Positions 36,546 to 47,569 of a stretch of 64,000 nucleotides of DNA are shown here, piece by piece. The position numbers and the translations under genes are program-made. Numbering within the stretch: position 1 is the stretch's first letter; each line of letters starts with the position of its first letter. The stretch is from contig CM070873.1 in the NCBI GenBank assembly GCA_036365515.1, positions 191,138,604-191,202,603 of the forward strand. Direction: 5' to 3'. This DNA is from Torymus aiolomorphi (taxonomy: Eukaryota > Arthropoda > Insecta > Hymenoptera > Torymidae). A model generated the notes under the pieces. That model saw only the letters and a list, made by a program, of their open reading frames with translations, did no database searches and was not told the origin of the DNA.

Positions 36546-36905
36546 CTGCTTTTTCTGGAAGGAAAATGAAAACCCTGAAACAAAAAATGAAGCTATAGCA
36601 ATGGTCGAAAGCAGTAAATTACTGAAATAATAATTATTCAAAGAAAAGACCACAAAGCGGTCACAGTGTATTAAAAGAAATACAGACTAGATCAGGTTCC
36701 ATGGACAATCTGGAAGAAGATGAAGCTGTCAAGATGTGCATACCAGGACGCCCTTCACTCAAGGTTACCCACTGTGACGCCGTTGTTGAGTTTATCAAAA
36801 TTGCAATTCCCAATTTGGTGCTATTTTCTCATAAGTCTCCTGCCTTATGATGGTCATGTTAATGCTCATTTTGATAATCTCATAACTTCCAATCGATACT
36901 GAAGT
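36546..36905 (+). other. Coding-like fragment, unrecognised
   Basis: Codon-like text on the plus strand reads FFWKENENPETKNEAIAMVE, then in another frame EIQTRSGSMDNLEEDEAVKM and CIPGRPSLKVTHCDAV. The mixed-composition text differs from the AT-rich repeats around it and could be scraps of captured exons. I do not recognise the protein. It directly follows the last 970-bp monomer. Confidence 0.3.
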
Positions 36906-37925
36906 ACCGTACTGGGAAAAAAATTTGGTTTAGTAAATAATGGTTGTTATTTTAGATATGAATACCCTGACTCGTGTAGAAAAAAAATGGAAAATCAAAA
37001 ATTTTCTATGAACACGGTCTCCTTTGCCGGGAAAGGAAAACAATAATATAAATTTTTTGGATTCAATATGACAAGTAATTATATTAAATAAGAAATAACT
37101 AAAGAATTAGATTAATAATAATATGTTTTAAAACATTCTGCTTAGAATAAATTATTACACGGTCACCTATGGGTTGGTACCATAACCATAAACTATAATA
37201 CCTCTACACATAACTGACTGCTAGCATCGATGGAAACGCAGCCGTCATCACAATAGTAAATACTATGATTTCTAATTTCTTTTTTCAGCGTTTCTCAATT
37301 GATTTTTTACTTTCTGCACTCTAAAGTAGATTTGAAAGTAAAGATTTTGTATATCATATTTAATAAAGTATATTCATTTAATAAGTTTTTGAAAGTGTTT
37401 AATACAAGTAGTGTACAATAAATGTTTTGTCGAAGTTTCAAATTAGCTTGCCAATGAGACAATATTGTCAAGCACACTCTCTATGAATAGAAATATATTT
37501 ATTTCAAGATTCAGTTTAATTTATAATCATCAAATCTACAGTTACCTACCTTTATAGGGTATAAGTTGGTTCAGACATATGAGGTACGTCTTGAACTTAA
37601 CTATGTACTGTACTTTGGTTGAAATAAATAAATAAATTAATTTTTGAATGACTTACTTTTCTGTCAATTCCTCAAAGGTCTTCTTTATAGTAATATAATC
37701 CATCATCAAGATCCTGTGTCATTTTTACTTCTGTAGTCCAATCACCAATGCGATCATGTCCTTCTTGTTTTGTAATTTTTAAAAAAACAGGCTGTGTAAC
37801 CATGAGCATAATTTATCACCTTGTGATTGATCTTCTAATGGTCCTTGGGGAGCTTTCATCATGGTTAACTGCGTGTTCTTCTTGCACTTTTAAACTTTAC
37901 CTCGTGGTACTTGAGGTTACAGATA
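36906..37925. other. AT-rich DNA with possible exon scraps
   Basis: No supported gene. On the minus strand around 37650-37880, coding-like text (HDRIGDWTTEVKMTQDLDDG then LYYYKEDL) appears next to the S-adenosylmethionine-synthetase-like piece, but I cannot name it. The rest is AT-rich. Confidence 0.3.
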
Positions 37926-37929
37926 GATA

Positions 37930-38037
37930 CTCCACAAATCTTTGCATAATTCTTCAACTGTAACTTTTTAATATGCTGCAGAGAAACAACAACTGTACGA
38001 ACTCTGATAGGAATGCAGGAGCTACGGATCCATGACT
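37930..38037 (-). pseudogene. Possible S-adenosylmethionine synthetase fragment
   Basis: On the minus strand the text reads SCIPIRVRTVVVSLQHI. This matches the conserved (V/I)P.RVHT(V/I)V(V/I)S.QH block of methionine adenosyltransferase, with Arg for the usual His. After a frame change, VTVEELCKDL follows, as expected of the next helix. Only about 30 residues are recognisable, so this is tentative. It ends at the mariner insertion point (TA at 38038-38039). The adjacent SF3A3 pseudogene lies on the other side of that element in the same orientation. Confidence 0.45.
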
Positions 38038-38039
38038 TA

Positions 38040-39332
38040 CGAGGTCATTTGACAAGTACCTAGCCTCACCGCCAGATGGTGCCACTATCGCACCAGAAAT
38101 ACACTACAGTGCAGTATCTTTCTGTAAACGGTTACAGACGAAATTTCAGCCGGATCGGAGTTGTAGTTTATTTTTGAGAGCGTGTGAAAGCAAATGTGTC
38201 CGTTGATTTTTGAAAAAATGGAGAAAGAACAATATCGGTCGGTGATTCGATTCTTGTTTTTGGAAGGGAAATCGCGCAGTGAAATTAAAGAACGCTTGGA
38301 TGCAGTGTATGGGGATGCTTCTCCTTCGATGGCGACCGTTAAATTTTGTTATAACGAGTTTCAACGTGGTCGTACGTCGGTTTTTGATGATCCACGCCCA
38401 GGTGCTCCGAAAACAGCCACTACGGAGGAGAACGTGACAAAAATACACGATATCGTTTTGTCAGACCGCCGATTAAAGGTGCACGAGATAGCTGCGATAG
38501 TAGGCATCTCAGAAGAACGCGTGTGGCATATCCTACATGAGATTTTAGGCATGAGGAAGCTGTCAGCAAGGTGGGTGCCGCGTTTGCTGACTGCAGACAA
38601 CAAGCGCATCCGTGTGACCAGTTCAGAGCAGTGTTTGGAGCTGTTTAATCGCAATCCAAAAGAGTTTTTGCGTCGTTACGTGACCGTCGACGAAACATGG
38701 ATTCACTACTACACTCCAGAGACCAAGGAGCAGTCAAAACAGTGGACCTTACCCGGTGAACCTGCTCCGAAGAAGGCGAAGACGGTCCCGTCGGCCGGAA
38801 AGGTGATGGCCACTGTTTTCTGGGATTCTCAAGGTGTGATTTTTATTGACTATCTGGAGAAGGGCAAAACGGTCACAGGACAGTACTACGCCGAACTATT
38901 GAGCCGATTTGACGCCGTGTTAGAAGAAAAACGGCCCCATTTGTCTAAAAAGAAAGTGCTTTTCCACCACGATAATGCACCGGCTCACACTTCTGCACTC
39001 GCCACGGCTAAATTGGTCGAATTACGCTACGAACTGCTGCACCATCCACCGTATTCTCCAGATTTGGCTCTGTGCGACTTTTTTTTGTTTCCGAACCTAA
39101 AAAATTCGCTCGCCGGGAAGAGATTCCACTCCAATAACGAAATAATCGCCGCCACGGAGGCCTATTTTGCAAACCAAGAGAAAACATTTTTTTCAACGGG
39201 GTTAAAAAAATTGGAACACCGCTGGACCAAGTGTATTCAACTAAAAGGAGACTACATTGAAAAATAAATTTTAGTTTTTGTAAAATTTTGGTGTTTTCAT
39301 TTGTAGGCTAGGTACTTATCAAATGACCCTCG
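38040..39332 (+). mobile_element. Full-length mariner element
   Basis: TIRs of about 28 bases: CGAGGTCATTTGACAAGTAC on the left and, inverted, CGAGGGTCATTTGATAAGTA on the right, differing by a lost G and one substitution. TA flanks both ends (38038-38039, 39333-39334). Length 1,293 bp is standard. It encodes an uninterrupted transposase. It is inserted in a region of host-gene fragments and is among the youngest insertions here. Family: IS630-Tc1-mariner. Confidence 0.95.
38218..39267 (+). CDS. mariner transposase, intact (349 aa)
   Basis: Cut-and-paste transposase acting at TA sites. I chose the ATG at 38218 (MEKEQYRSVIRFLFLEGKSR); an in-frame ATG eight codons upstream (38194) is less typical. 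The N-terminal paired-like domain has two helix-turn-helix units (residues ~1-110). The interdomain motif WVPRLLT is present. The catalytic core has VDETWIHYY, HHDNAPAH and YSPDLALCDFFLFP, giving the D,D34D triad of mariners. Length equals the usual ~345-350, with no stop or frameshift, so the enzyme may be active. The gene reaches to within ~65 bp of the right TIR. Confidence 0.95.
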   Translation: MEKEQYRSVIRFLFLEGKSRSEIKERLDAVYGDASPSMATVKFCYNEFQRGRTSVFDDPRPGAPKTATTEENVTKIHDIVLSDRRLKVHEIAAIVGISEERVWHILHEILGMRKLSARWVPRLLTADNKRIRVTSSEQCLELFNRNPKEFLRRYVTVDETWIHYYTPETKEQSKQWTLPGEPAPKKAKTVPSAGKVMATVFWDSQGVIFIDYLEKGKTVTGQYYAELLSRFDAVLEEKRPHLSKKKVLFHHDNAPAHTSALATAKLVELRYELLHHPPYSPDLALCDFFLFPNLKNSLAGKRFHSNNEIIAATEAYFANQEKTFFSTGLKKLEHRWTKCIQLKGDYIEK

Positions 39333-39350
39333 TATTTACAAGTTACTTAC

Positions 39351-40032
39351 ATGTGCATGCCTCCATTCAGCAAAATGACATTGAAAAGCTTTTAGACCGT
39401 TGTATATGAAATTACCACCGATTTCACAGCAGGGTTTTCCACCCCATTTAAGGGGCAAATTCTTAAGATTACAGGGCACCTCATTGTAATCATTTTCCTT
39501 AGATTCACTTGCACTTGCCACAGAATCAGAATCTCCACGTTCGCCTTCAGTTCTAGCTTGCTTCCTCTGTACATTTTCTTTTGTGGCTACTCTCTGATTA
39601 GATACTATTTTATCAATCTTGCTACTTCCTTTTGCTTTTCTACATTCTTACCCCTGTCTGGTTTCCTTTGATTCTTCTTTGCCAATAAAATAGGATCAAG
39701 TGTAGCCTCTCTCTTTGTGCTAAATAATCTTTGATCTTTTTCTTCCAAAGTATCACTGCATTTCAATCTATCCCAAAATGAGAAAGCACACAAATCTAAG
39801 TGAGCTCCAACATTGATTAAAGCACTGCCTGTTTCTTTAGGCCAACCGGGAAAGGTTCTGGTTTCTAGACCGCTGCTCTCCATAAACTGATCAAGCAGCA
39901 TTTTCAGCCGATACTCCGAGTTTATGGTTTCCCGATGGCTCGGTTTTTTGTGCAACTTCTCTTTGACCATCGCGTCAGTGAGACGTTTGCGCTCCTCGTG
40001 TAGCCGGCGCTCTGTTCCAGGAGGGTCTTCAT
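39351..40032 (-). pseudogene. SF3A3: SF3A3 (splicing factor 3a subunit 3) pseudogene, internally deleted
   Basis: The minus strand begins at ATG 40032 (MKTLLEQ), shifts frame, and continues HEERKRLTDAMVKEKLHKK. It then jumps from LDQFMESSG directly to TFPGWPKETGSALINVGAHL, losing well over 150 residues of the normal protein. It goes on through LEEKDQRLFSTK, ENVQRKQART and the zinc-finger region (CCEIGGNFIYNGLKAFQCHF, AEWRHAH). These blocks match SF3a60 in order. After AEWRHAH comes GTAAGT (39350-39345), a consensus splice donor exactly where the exon text ends, so at least this edge derives from genomic DNA, not mRNA. Stops and frameshifts prevent function. SF3A3 normally acts in the U2 snRNP. 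Confidence 0.85.
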
Positions 40033-40262
40033 CGTGGATCGTTGGCAGGACGACCGGGTGTTGACGCACTCAGTTATTTACGTTTGGGGTTAGGATATAT
40101 GGCAGTGCGTGATGCGATGTACCTATCTCGACGACGCGTGCGCAGCTGTGCTGCAGCCTGCAGCGTATGCGCTTGGACGTACACGCACACGGGCAAAGGC
40201 TAACAGTGTCGCCGCCATTGTGACTCTTTTTCAATGCTATACATTAACTATATGGTATAACA
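40033..40262. other. Unassigned DNA upstream of the SF3A3 pseudogene
   Basis: GC-richer sequence with CGCGTGCGCAGCTGTGCTGC, lying 5' of the pseudogene start. It could be the captured 5' region of that gene. It also faintly resembles 46250-46380, the other copy of the repeat ending at 40606. Confidence 0.3.
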
Positions 40263-40606
40263 ATCTATTTTTTTTTTGCGAATTACGTAAAATGATGAGA
40301 ACTCTCTTCTAAGTTTCGGCATATTATACCTCTGTGCAAAGTTTCAAATCAGAATATTCACTAGTTTTTGCTTAAACTTTGAACAAAATTTCGAGATGAT
40401 GCCTAGCGCAAATCTCATATTTCGTTCAAAGTTTTTGCAAAAACTAATGCATCTTTTCACTTGAAACTCTGCCGCAATGAAAGACTATAAAAAATACAGA
40501 AGAGAGTTCTCTTTATTTTACATAATTCGGTCTATCTTTTTTGTTATTAAGTAAAAACCAACCGTATGGACTCGGTCGGTAAAAGTTGAGTATCGCACCC
40601 CCTTAA
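40263..40606. repeat. Inverted repeat and right TTAA terminus of an element
   Basis: 40263-40400 faces 40425-40555: TGCGAATTACGTAAAATGAT with ATTTTACATAATTCGGTC, and AGTTTTTGCTTAAACTTTGA with TCAAAGTTTTTGCAAAAACT. It ends TTGAGTATCGCACCCCCTTA with TTAA at 40603-40606. A second copy lies at 46405-46746. I did not find a matching left end, so this is an end fragment. Confidence 0.6.
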
Positions 40607-41455
40607 TGATACATGAAATATCACAAATGCGCTACAGGAGTTGCTTTTGTTAATTCTCAAGCTCCTGTGGATTAGATACTAAACTATGTTACCTTAAAGT
40701 AAGTATTATATGTAATGTATATATCGAATTTGTCTGCTAGATCTGACAGGTGGATTTTAGTATGATTTTCCTCTGTACAAACCTAGAATCCAGTAATGTG
40801 AGCGTGCCTGTCCTATTTATTATATTCATATTTAATATTTACTTTAAAGAGACATGTTTGAGTATCCCATTTCTGAAAATGTGTTGTTACTTAACTATGC
40901 CCGTTTAAAGTACTGATTAAATGCAATGGTTAAAGCAAACACACCAATCTGATAGATACACTTTTACTATACTGAATTTTAGACTTAAATCTTAAAAAAA
41001 AATGAAATCCAGCTTTCAGATTTAGCAGACATGTTCAAAACATGCATTGCTTAAAACTAATTTTTTGTTGGAAGTTAACGTCATAAAAGCTTATTGTTGT
41101 ACCAACATGAAATTCTCAGCGCATTACTCAATTCTTTTCTATTTGGTTGAATTAATTAGATTTATAGGAAAGAAATTTTTATTGCTGTTATTGTACACTG
41201 ATATTGCTTTTCTATTTCTTATTATGCAATAAAACCGACATATGGAGGTTATGGGAATGGGTTTTGATAATTTTTACATGATCTCACAGAATCTTTACTG
41301 AACCACACCCTCTTAAAGTAAATATGAAACGCAATACATACCCCAAACATGCTTGCTAGATCTGGCAGATACACTGTTTCTATACTGTATTATAGGTTTG
41401 TACAGAAGAAAATCATGCTGCTCCTACAAGCCATCTCTAAGGCCAAGCAATCATT
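40607..41455. repeat. Diverged pieces of the ~970-bp repeat (family B)
   Basis: The family B motif occurs at 40729-40756 (CTGCTAGATCTGACAGGTGG), about 41013-41029 (CTTTCAGATTTAGCAGAC) and 41353-41372 (GCTAGATCTGGCAGA). The phrase CCTCTTAAAGTAAATATGAA near 41308 also belongs. 40620-40700 is repeated at 43990-44056 (CTACAGGAGTTGCT). Confidence 0.55.
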
Positions 41456-42830
41456 GGAGCGTCCGCCAGAAACCAGCCAGTGGGCGCGCGCGACGCATTT
41501 TTCGTGCAAAACAGGCTCTGTTCAACTCGCTCGTAATCGTATTCTGAGTCTCTCAAAAGATTTTTTCCTGCTCTTTCCAATGTTGCTATTGTTTTTAATC
41601 CGAAACTCTTTCTTCTGGTTGAAAATTCGAGTTGAAAGTTCAGTCATTTTTCTCAAAGTATATCATGTCTTTTTTCAAAATGCATATCACCATTCGAAAG
41701 TACAAGTCTTAAACTACAAAACCCTAAATTTTCAAATTCGAGAAATGAAGGGCTCAAAAGTAACCAGATAAAAAGACAGCGGCGAGTGGCCGCGCGAGCT
41801 CGTAATCGTATTTTCAATCTCTCAGAAAAAAACAACAGACATATCAATAGATTTTTTCCTGCTCCTTCCAATGGTGATATTCGTTTTACTATCAATCACT
41901 TTCTTCTCGTCGGAAATTCGACTTCAGAACCATTTTTCTTAAAGTATAATATGTTGTTCTTCAAAATGCATAGCACTATTCGAAAGTACAAGTTATAAGC
42001 TACAAAACTCTAAATTTTCAAGTTGAAGAACGTAGAGATTAAAAGTAATAAGATTAAAAAGACAGTGGCGAGCAGCCGCGTGAAGTCTGTTCTACGCTTG
42101 GACGCGTCTCTGTATGCGAATATCTCTATTACACTTTAATCGTTGCACTTATCACGTGTTATCATTTCTCACACTAGAGGAACTGAGACCACAGAATCGT
42201 TCCCAATACTTAAAAATCTCCTTGGTAGGTATTTATCACCCACTGAAAATATTTTCTTCCTCAATATTTATTATTTTCATCATAAAAAAAAATTTTAAAT
42301 GTCAACGATTTTCAATCGCTGTGAAGCAAAGCATTCACCTAAATTGAGGTTTGTTTCTTGAAAAAATGAAAGCTCGTTTTCCGAACTTAAAAGATAAAGA
42401 TAAAATACGTGATTCTTGTCGATTAAAATTTGATCCGAAAATTGAGGAAGAAAATGTAGTGTCAATGGAAGAATCTAGAGAAATTATTTCTAATTATTAC
42501 TTTTGAGTTCTACGTCTCTTCAACTTGAGAATTTAGGGTTTTGTAGCTTATAACTTGTACTTTCGAATGGTGCTATGCATTTTGAAGAATAACATGTTGT
42601 ACTTTAAGAAAAATGGTTCTGAACGTTCCACTCGAATTTCCGAGCAGAAGAAAGTATTTGGTAGTAAATCGAATACCATCATTGGAAAGAGCAGGAAAAA
42701 CTCTATCGATATATGTCTTTTGTCTTTTTCTGAGAGACTCAGAATATGATTACGAGCGAGTTGAACAGAGCATGTTTTGCACGAAAAATGCATCGCACAT
42801 GCCCGCTGGCTGCTTTCTGGATTACGCTCC
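41456..42830. repeat. Foldback element with a duplicated left arm
   Basis: The ends GGAGCGTCCGCCAGAAACCAGCC (41456) and, inverted, GGAGCGTAATCCAGAAAGCAGCC (ending 42830) match. The inner arms share CATTCGAAAGTACAAGT and CTCGCTCGTAATCGTATTCT. The left side carries the arm twice (about 41500-41760 and 41800-42060). The unique centre (42110-42500) has no gene I can support. The several open frames are arm shadows. Confidence 0.75.
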
Positions 42831-44056
42831 CCCATATTCATTTAATTCAATGCATTTAATACTTACTTTAAGCTGACATGGCTTAGTATCCGATGTATTA
42901 TAGTATAAGAATTAAGAACTGCTAGATATAATAATGTAGTTTTTGAGTTTTAGTTGCACAAGCCATGCCACTTATACAAAAATCGGAATAAAAATTTCTC
43001 TTCTACAAAGCCAACTGACATACAAAAATAAAAAAACTGATATTACCACACTGGGAATTTCACATTGTTATTGTATAACAATTAGGTTTCGGCAAAAAAT
43101 TACTTTTATTAAACGTAAAAATAATCGACAACAAAAAACAATCCATATCATTAAAAATTCTACTGATGTTAATCTTTGAACAAAAACTTTAAAAGATAAT
43201 AAAAGACACCTGTCAAATTTAGCAGACTTTATGGCTTTTATCATGCATTGCTTTTATATCGATAGAATCAGATTTAAACTCACCATGATAATTTGGCCGT
43301 CAAATATTATCTGTTGGTCCGTATGTTGCTAATATAAGATAAGACGTTCTCTGCTTCTACTAGAGATTCTGTGTGCCAAAACTTCTTCTTAACCGCCTGA
43401 AGAGGGATTTATGCTTGCAACTATCAGAGCGGTTTGCACCAGGTTGTCTTATTATATCATGGGTTATTGCCCCTTTATTCTGTCCTTATGTTATCACTAT
43501 TATTTCAATGGCATCATTTATCAGTAATTTACTTATTTGCGACATATATAAAAGGCTGCTAGCATGAGTATAAACACAGCAAACTACATATCTACAGGAG
43601 CTCAGATTACCAGTTGGAAAATGTCAAAGTACTCAAGCACTGATAAAGCTGAAGGTATATTCCACTCGAGAAAAGAAAAGACACGCACTGGTGTCAGGAT
43701 CGTTATAGGCATATAAATAAGTCCTCTACTGCTGTGCTACTTCCATTTATAGCAGTTGCAGAAGCGATGGCATAGCTGGAGGCTCCTGGGCTGATGCTCT
43801 GCTTCGTTTTGGTGACATGTATTGGTGGTGCCTTATTTCACAGTATTCATCTGGAGTTGGTTTTTGATCACATCTTGACTTTAATTGAAGCTCGTCCTTC
43901 ATAAACATTTAATCTGATCAATAATTTCTTAGTGACAAACTATTCTGATTCACTAACAAGTACGTATTGGTTGGTTTTATTTTAGTAGTACAAAAAATAT
44001 CAGAGATGTGCTACAGGAGTTGCTATTGTTAATTCTATGCTCCTGTGGATGAGATA
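42831..44056. repeat. Decayed family B and associated repeats, no gene supported
   Basis: 43207-43225 carries the motif ACCTGTCAAATTTAGCAGAC. 43320-43560 is related to 47160-47360 and 47570-47760 (GTTCTCTGCTTCTGCTGTAG and CAGATTGTCTTGTTATGTCA variants). 43555 carries CTGCTAGCATGAGTATAAAC, related to 16955. A text at 43740-43900 (AVAEAMA then LEAPGLMLCFVLVTCIGG in one frame) is open but unrecognised. Confidence 0.4.
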
Positions 44057-45892
44057 TTAAGGCGGTCTTACACCTATAGTTTCTGGTCAAAATTACCTAA
44101 AAAAATGATAAAAATTATTATTATAGTAAAATAATTAAAATATATTGTAAATATAATTTATTTTGAATAAAATGAGCCAAGGCAGAGGTCCTTAAACTCA
44201 TTTTATCCTCAGTTATAGCATTTTCAAGAAAAAAAGTTTGTCGTAACTTTTCTCTGAGACCGCATGATGGATTTTCATGGGAAAAAGTGCAAATTGTTCC
44301 TAATTTATGTAGTTATGGGTGTAAAAGTTGCAATTTTAAGGTTTTTGCGTATAAATATTTTTTTCATGGCAAAAACTGATTTTTTGCATTTTTCTGAATT
44401 TTTAGGGTTTTTGCCATGAAAAAAATACTTATACATGAAAACCTTAAAATTGCAACTCTTACGCCCATAACTACATAAATTAGGAACAATTTGCACTTTG
44501 TCTCGTGAAAATTCAGCGACCGGTCTCAGAGAAAAGTTACGACAAACTTTAAAAAATGACAATTTTGAGAAATAAGCCTGCAAAGAAAAATACAATAAAA
44601 CTCCAAAAATAATCAGCCATTTAATCCCCATTCTTTTCCTTCTTGAAACTCACTTTCCTGTATATCTGTTATCTGTTCTCCCACATAAAATGGTTAAAAC
44701 AGAAGTTCTGGCACCTTGCATGCATCCATTCCATTAAAAGTTACTGCTAAATCTGTTCTTTTGTACTTTTGATTCATCCACTGTTGAATCACTTTTTAAC
44801 ACACTATACTGAGTTAGATTATTATTCATAATACTAAGATAAATGTAGAATATGCGCCAGGGCTTATGAAATACGAAATCCCAATAATCCAAATCGAAAT
44901 TTAAGAAGCCATCACTGTCTTAGAGAAAAGTACATAAGTACATAAAAGCCGATAGCCCATTTTTTCAATGATCACACATATTAAATATTAACTATATCTT
45001 GAATTTAAGCCTGTATTCTTGTGAGCAGGCTTGTTGCTTTTATGTGTATAGGTAGGTACACCTTGACACTTATTGCGAATCACAAATCTTTTGAATTGAA
45101 TTATATATCCTAGTGAGTTAGACTTAATATGTAACTTTCATCTTTCTTAGAAAAAAGATGTATTTATTTTTATGCGATAAAAATTTTTACTGCCTCTTCT
45201 TTAAAATACTGAATTCAATCTTGCCAATGCACATGTTTTTCACTATTAATTTTCATACAGCATTCCCATCTTGAACAGAAACTACTTTCCAAATTTAAAC
45301 AAAATTGTCACTGCACGCTTGTATTATAATTACACTTACACTTTTCAGACATATATCTTCATATACACAATACATTAAATTTTTAGTCCAAAATTCACTT
45401 ATGAATACAAATAATCAAGCACTAAGAAAAAAATTTTTCTCTATCTGAAAGCAAAAACTCTGCAAAACAAACGGTTGAAATAACATGGTCATGTATCTTG
45501 GCTTATTTGAGATTTTGAGCTGTCTGCTGTGCAACTGTGTTGACACTATGGTATTATAGTTTTATAAGTATATACGTGTACAAAAGGGAGTATTAATGTA
45601 GTAATTTGCTGTCAAATTTCGTTGACGGAATGGTCACTTTACTAGAACAGAAGGGCAAAATTGTCACAACTCAAAAGACGATTCCACTAGATTTCAAATT
45701 CCAGAATATGATTTATATTATTTTTATAATAAATTCCGTATTTAAATTTAGCTCTTTTAACCATATCATTTTTAAATTTTTTAATTTTTTATCCAAACTA
45801 GTTTTTTTAGGTTCAGAATAACAAATATAATTAAAAAATTCAATAAAAAAAAGTTGATTTTTTAAAAATTTTTGGTGTAAGACCACCTTAAA
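44057..45892. mobile_element. 1.84-kb TTAA-flanked non-autonomous element
   Basis: The left end TTAAGGCGGTCTTACACC and the inverted right end TTAAGGTGGTCTTACACC differ by one base. TTAA lies at both outer edges. The flanks suggest insertion into a repeat whose copy at 40620-40700 lacks it. Inside is a large palindrome (44232-44550). The rest is AT-rich; no transposase. Kolobok- or piggyBac-type mobilisation is inferred from TTAA only. Confidence 0.75.
44232..44550. repeat. Palindrome, ~150-bp arms, inside the TTAA element
   Basis: AAAGTTTGTCGTAACTTTTC faces GAAAAGTTACGACAAACTTT. CCTAATTTATGTAGTTATGG faces its complement. The centre is GCATTTTTCTGAATTTTTAG. The ~100-codon frame across it is a shadow of the palindrome. 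Confidence 0.85.
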
Positions 45893-46404
45893 CTGTTAGC
45901 TTTCTCAATAGCGTAAATATCCTGTTGTTTTGTCTCGTGGCCTCTTGATGTCTGGCCTTCTAATGTCACTGTTTATTCACTGGCATCACTTGACTATTTT
46001 GCTGTTACAGGACATCGACTTTGCAATATTTGCGTTGCCGAGACTAGAGCATTTGATGATTTAGCGGTCGTGAAGATCGTCTGACTGACGTTGAGTTTTC
46101 AAAGCCACTAGTAGAGATAATGTCTGTGTCGTATTCTTACTCGGCATCAGCTTCTCTGCTTCATCAATTTTTTCATTTGCTTACTCATGTTCTCAACGAT
46201 GTCTGGTTTCCTGAAGGAGAGGATCACGACCTCAGTAGACAGCTTGACATTATCCCGCGGAGGTATCGGACGCATTTGACAGCCCCGGAGTCGTCGAGAC
46301 CGCTCGCTGTGTGCATGCTGTCACCTGTCAGCTATGTCGACGGCAGGTCCGACAGTGTGAATCTGACACGATGCTACAGCTACACATTACTCATATGATA
46401 TAAT
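45893..46404. repeat. Repeat copy related to 47690-48070
   Basis: 45940-46260 shares the order of phrases with 47690-48070: TGGCATCACTTGACTA / TGGCACCATTCGACTA, GCCGAGACTAGAGCATTTGA / ACCGAGACTGTAGCATTTGA, ACTCGGCATCAGCTTCTCTG / ACTCGGCATCGGCTTCTCTG and GATGTCTGGTTTCCTG / GATGTCTGGTGTCCTG. Noncoding or badly decayed coding; see the finding on the antisense frames. Confidence 0.6.
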
Positions 46405-46746
46405 AATCTTTTTTTTTTTGCAAACTATGCAAAACGAAGATTTCACTGCCCTGAGCTTTATAATGATCTACACTCCTGCCAAGATTCAAGTCGTAATATC
46501 TATTAGTTTTTGTGTAAACTTTGACAAAAAATTTGACTTTCACTGAACACTACTTCGAAATTTTTGTCAAAGTTTACGCAAAAACTAATAAATATTTTGA
46601 CTTGAAACTTGGCAGAATGGTAGATCATTATATAACTTTGGGCAATCAACTCTTCGTTTTGCATAATTCGATTTATTTCTTTTATTATAAAGTAAAAACC
46701 ACGGAACCTACTCGGTCGGTAAAAATTGAGTATAGCATCACCTTAA
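46405..46746. repeat. Second copy of the inverted repeat with TTAA terminus
   Basis: ATTAGTTTTTGTGTAAACTTTG faces AAAGTTTACGCAAAAACTAA within 46405-46690. It ends GAGTATAGCATCACCTTA with TTAA at 46743-46746. Homologous to 40263-40606 including ACTCGGTCGGTAAAA. Confidence 0.6.
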
Positions 46747-47400
46747 GAGTGAATGATTGAGTCATAAATCTGGTAATGGATATACCATATCATTATTCAT
46801 TAACTACTACAATAAAACTGACTTTTAGAGGTTATATTATTATTTATTACTTAACCATTCCCTCTTAAAGTAAAAATTAAATGCCTTGCATATTGCAAAC
46901 ATGCGTGCTATAGCAGGTCTATAGATCTAGAGATTGTTCGGATATACTCATACTATACTGGATTTCAGGTTTCCACAGAGCAAAATTATTAAAACTTTAA
47001 AAGAATATTTATGCTGCTTTTAGAATATAGAAGTCACCTGTCAAATTTAGCAGACATTCGTAATGCACTGTAGTTAATGTTTACTTTACAGTGCATTGCC
47101 TTTATACTGTTAAAAACCGATTAAATACTCACCATAATTTAACTGTTAAATATTATCTCCTGGCCAACACTCATATGAAAATTACGAATTTCAAGTGATG
47201 TTCTCTGCTTCTGCTGTAGCTTTTCTATGCAAAAACTTTTTCAACTTTAATGATTGAAGAATAACTTCACAAGTGGCCGGGCAGTCTGCACCAGATTGTC
47301 TTTTACGTCATAGGTCGTGGCCTCTTATTGCCTGGCCTCATTTGCTGTAGATTATTATATTTTAAAGCATTAACTTTGATTAAGTTTAAACAATCCTAAT
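46747..47400. repeat. Diverged ~970-bp family B monomer
   Basis: It carries the array phrases in order: CCCTCTTAAAGTAAAAATTA, TGCCTTGCATATTGCAAACA, CTATAGATCTAGAGATTGTT, ATACTCATACTATACTGGAT and the motif CACCTGTCAAATTTAGCAGA (47035). Beyond 47150 it grades into the GTTCTCTGCTTCTGC repeat. Confidence 0.6.
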
Positions 47401-47569
47401 GTCTTAAAAGAAAATATTCTTTGTGAAAATATAGTATATCTAATTGATTTAAGGGGAGCACATTATGAAAAGTACAAAAGTACGAACAACTTGGCTCTCA
47501 ATCAATCAAATGATCATACATCACACTGAGACTTGTTATAAGTGCCAATATTATTTTATTTGTTGAACT

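Noticed and set aside
39351..40032. SF3A3 as a simple processed pseudogene
   Set aside because: A consensus splice donor directly follows the last exon text, so at least that edge is genomic DNA.
41349..42876. Several 60-140-codon frames
   Set aside because: They map to inverted or duplicated arms of one foldback element and mirror each other.
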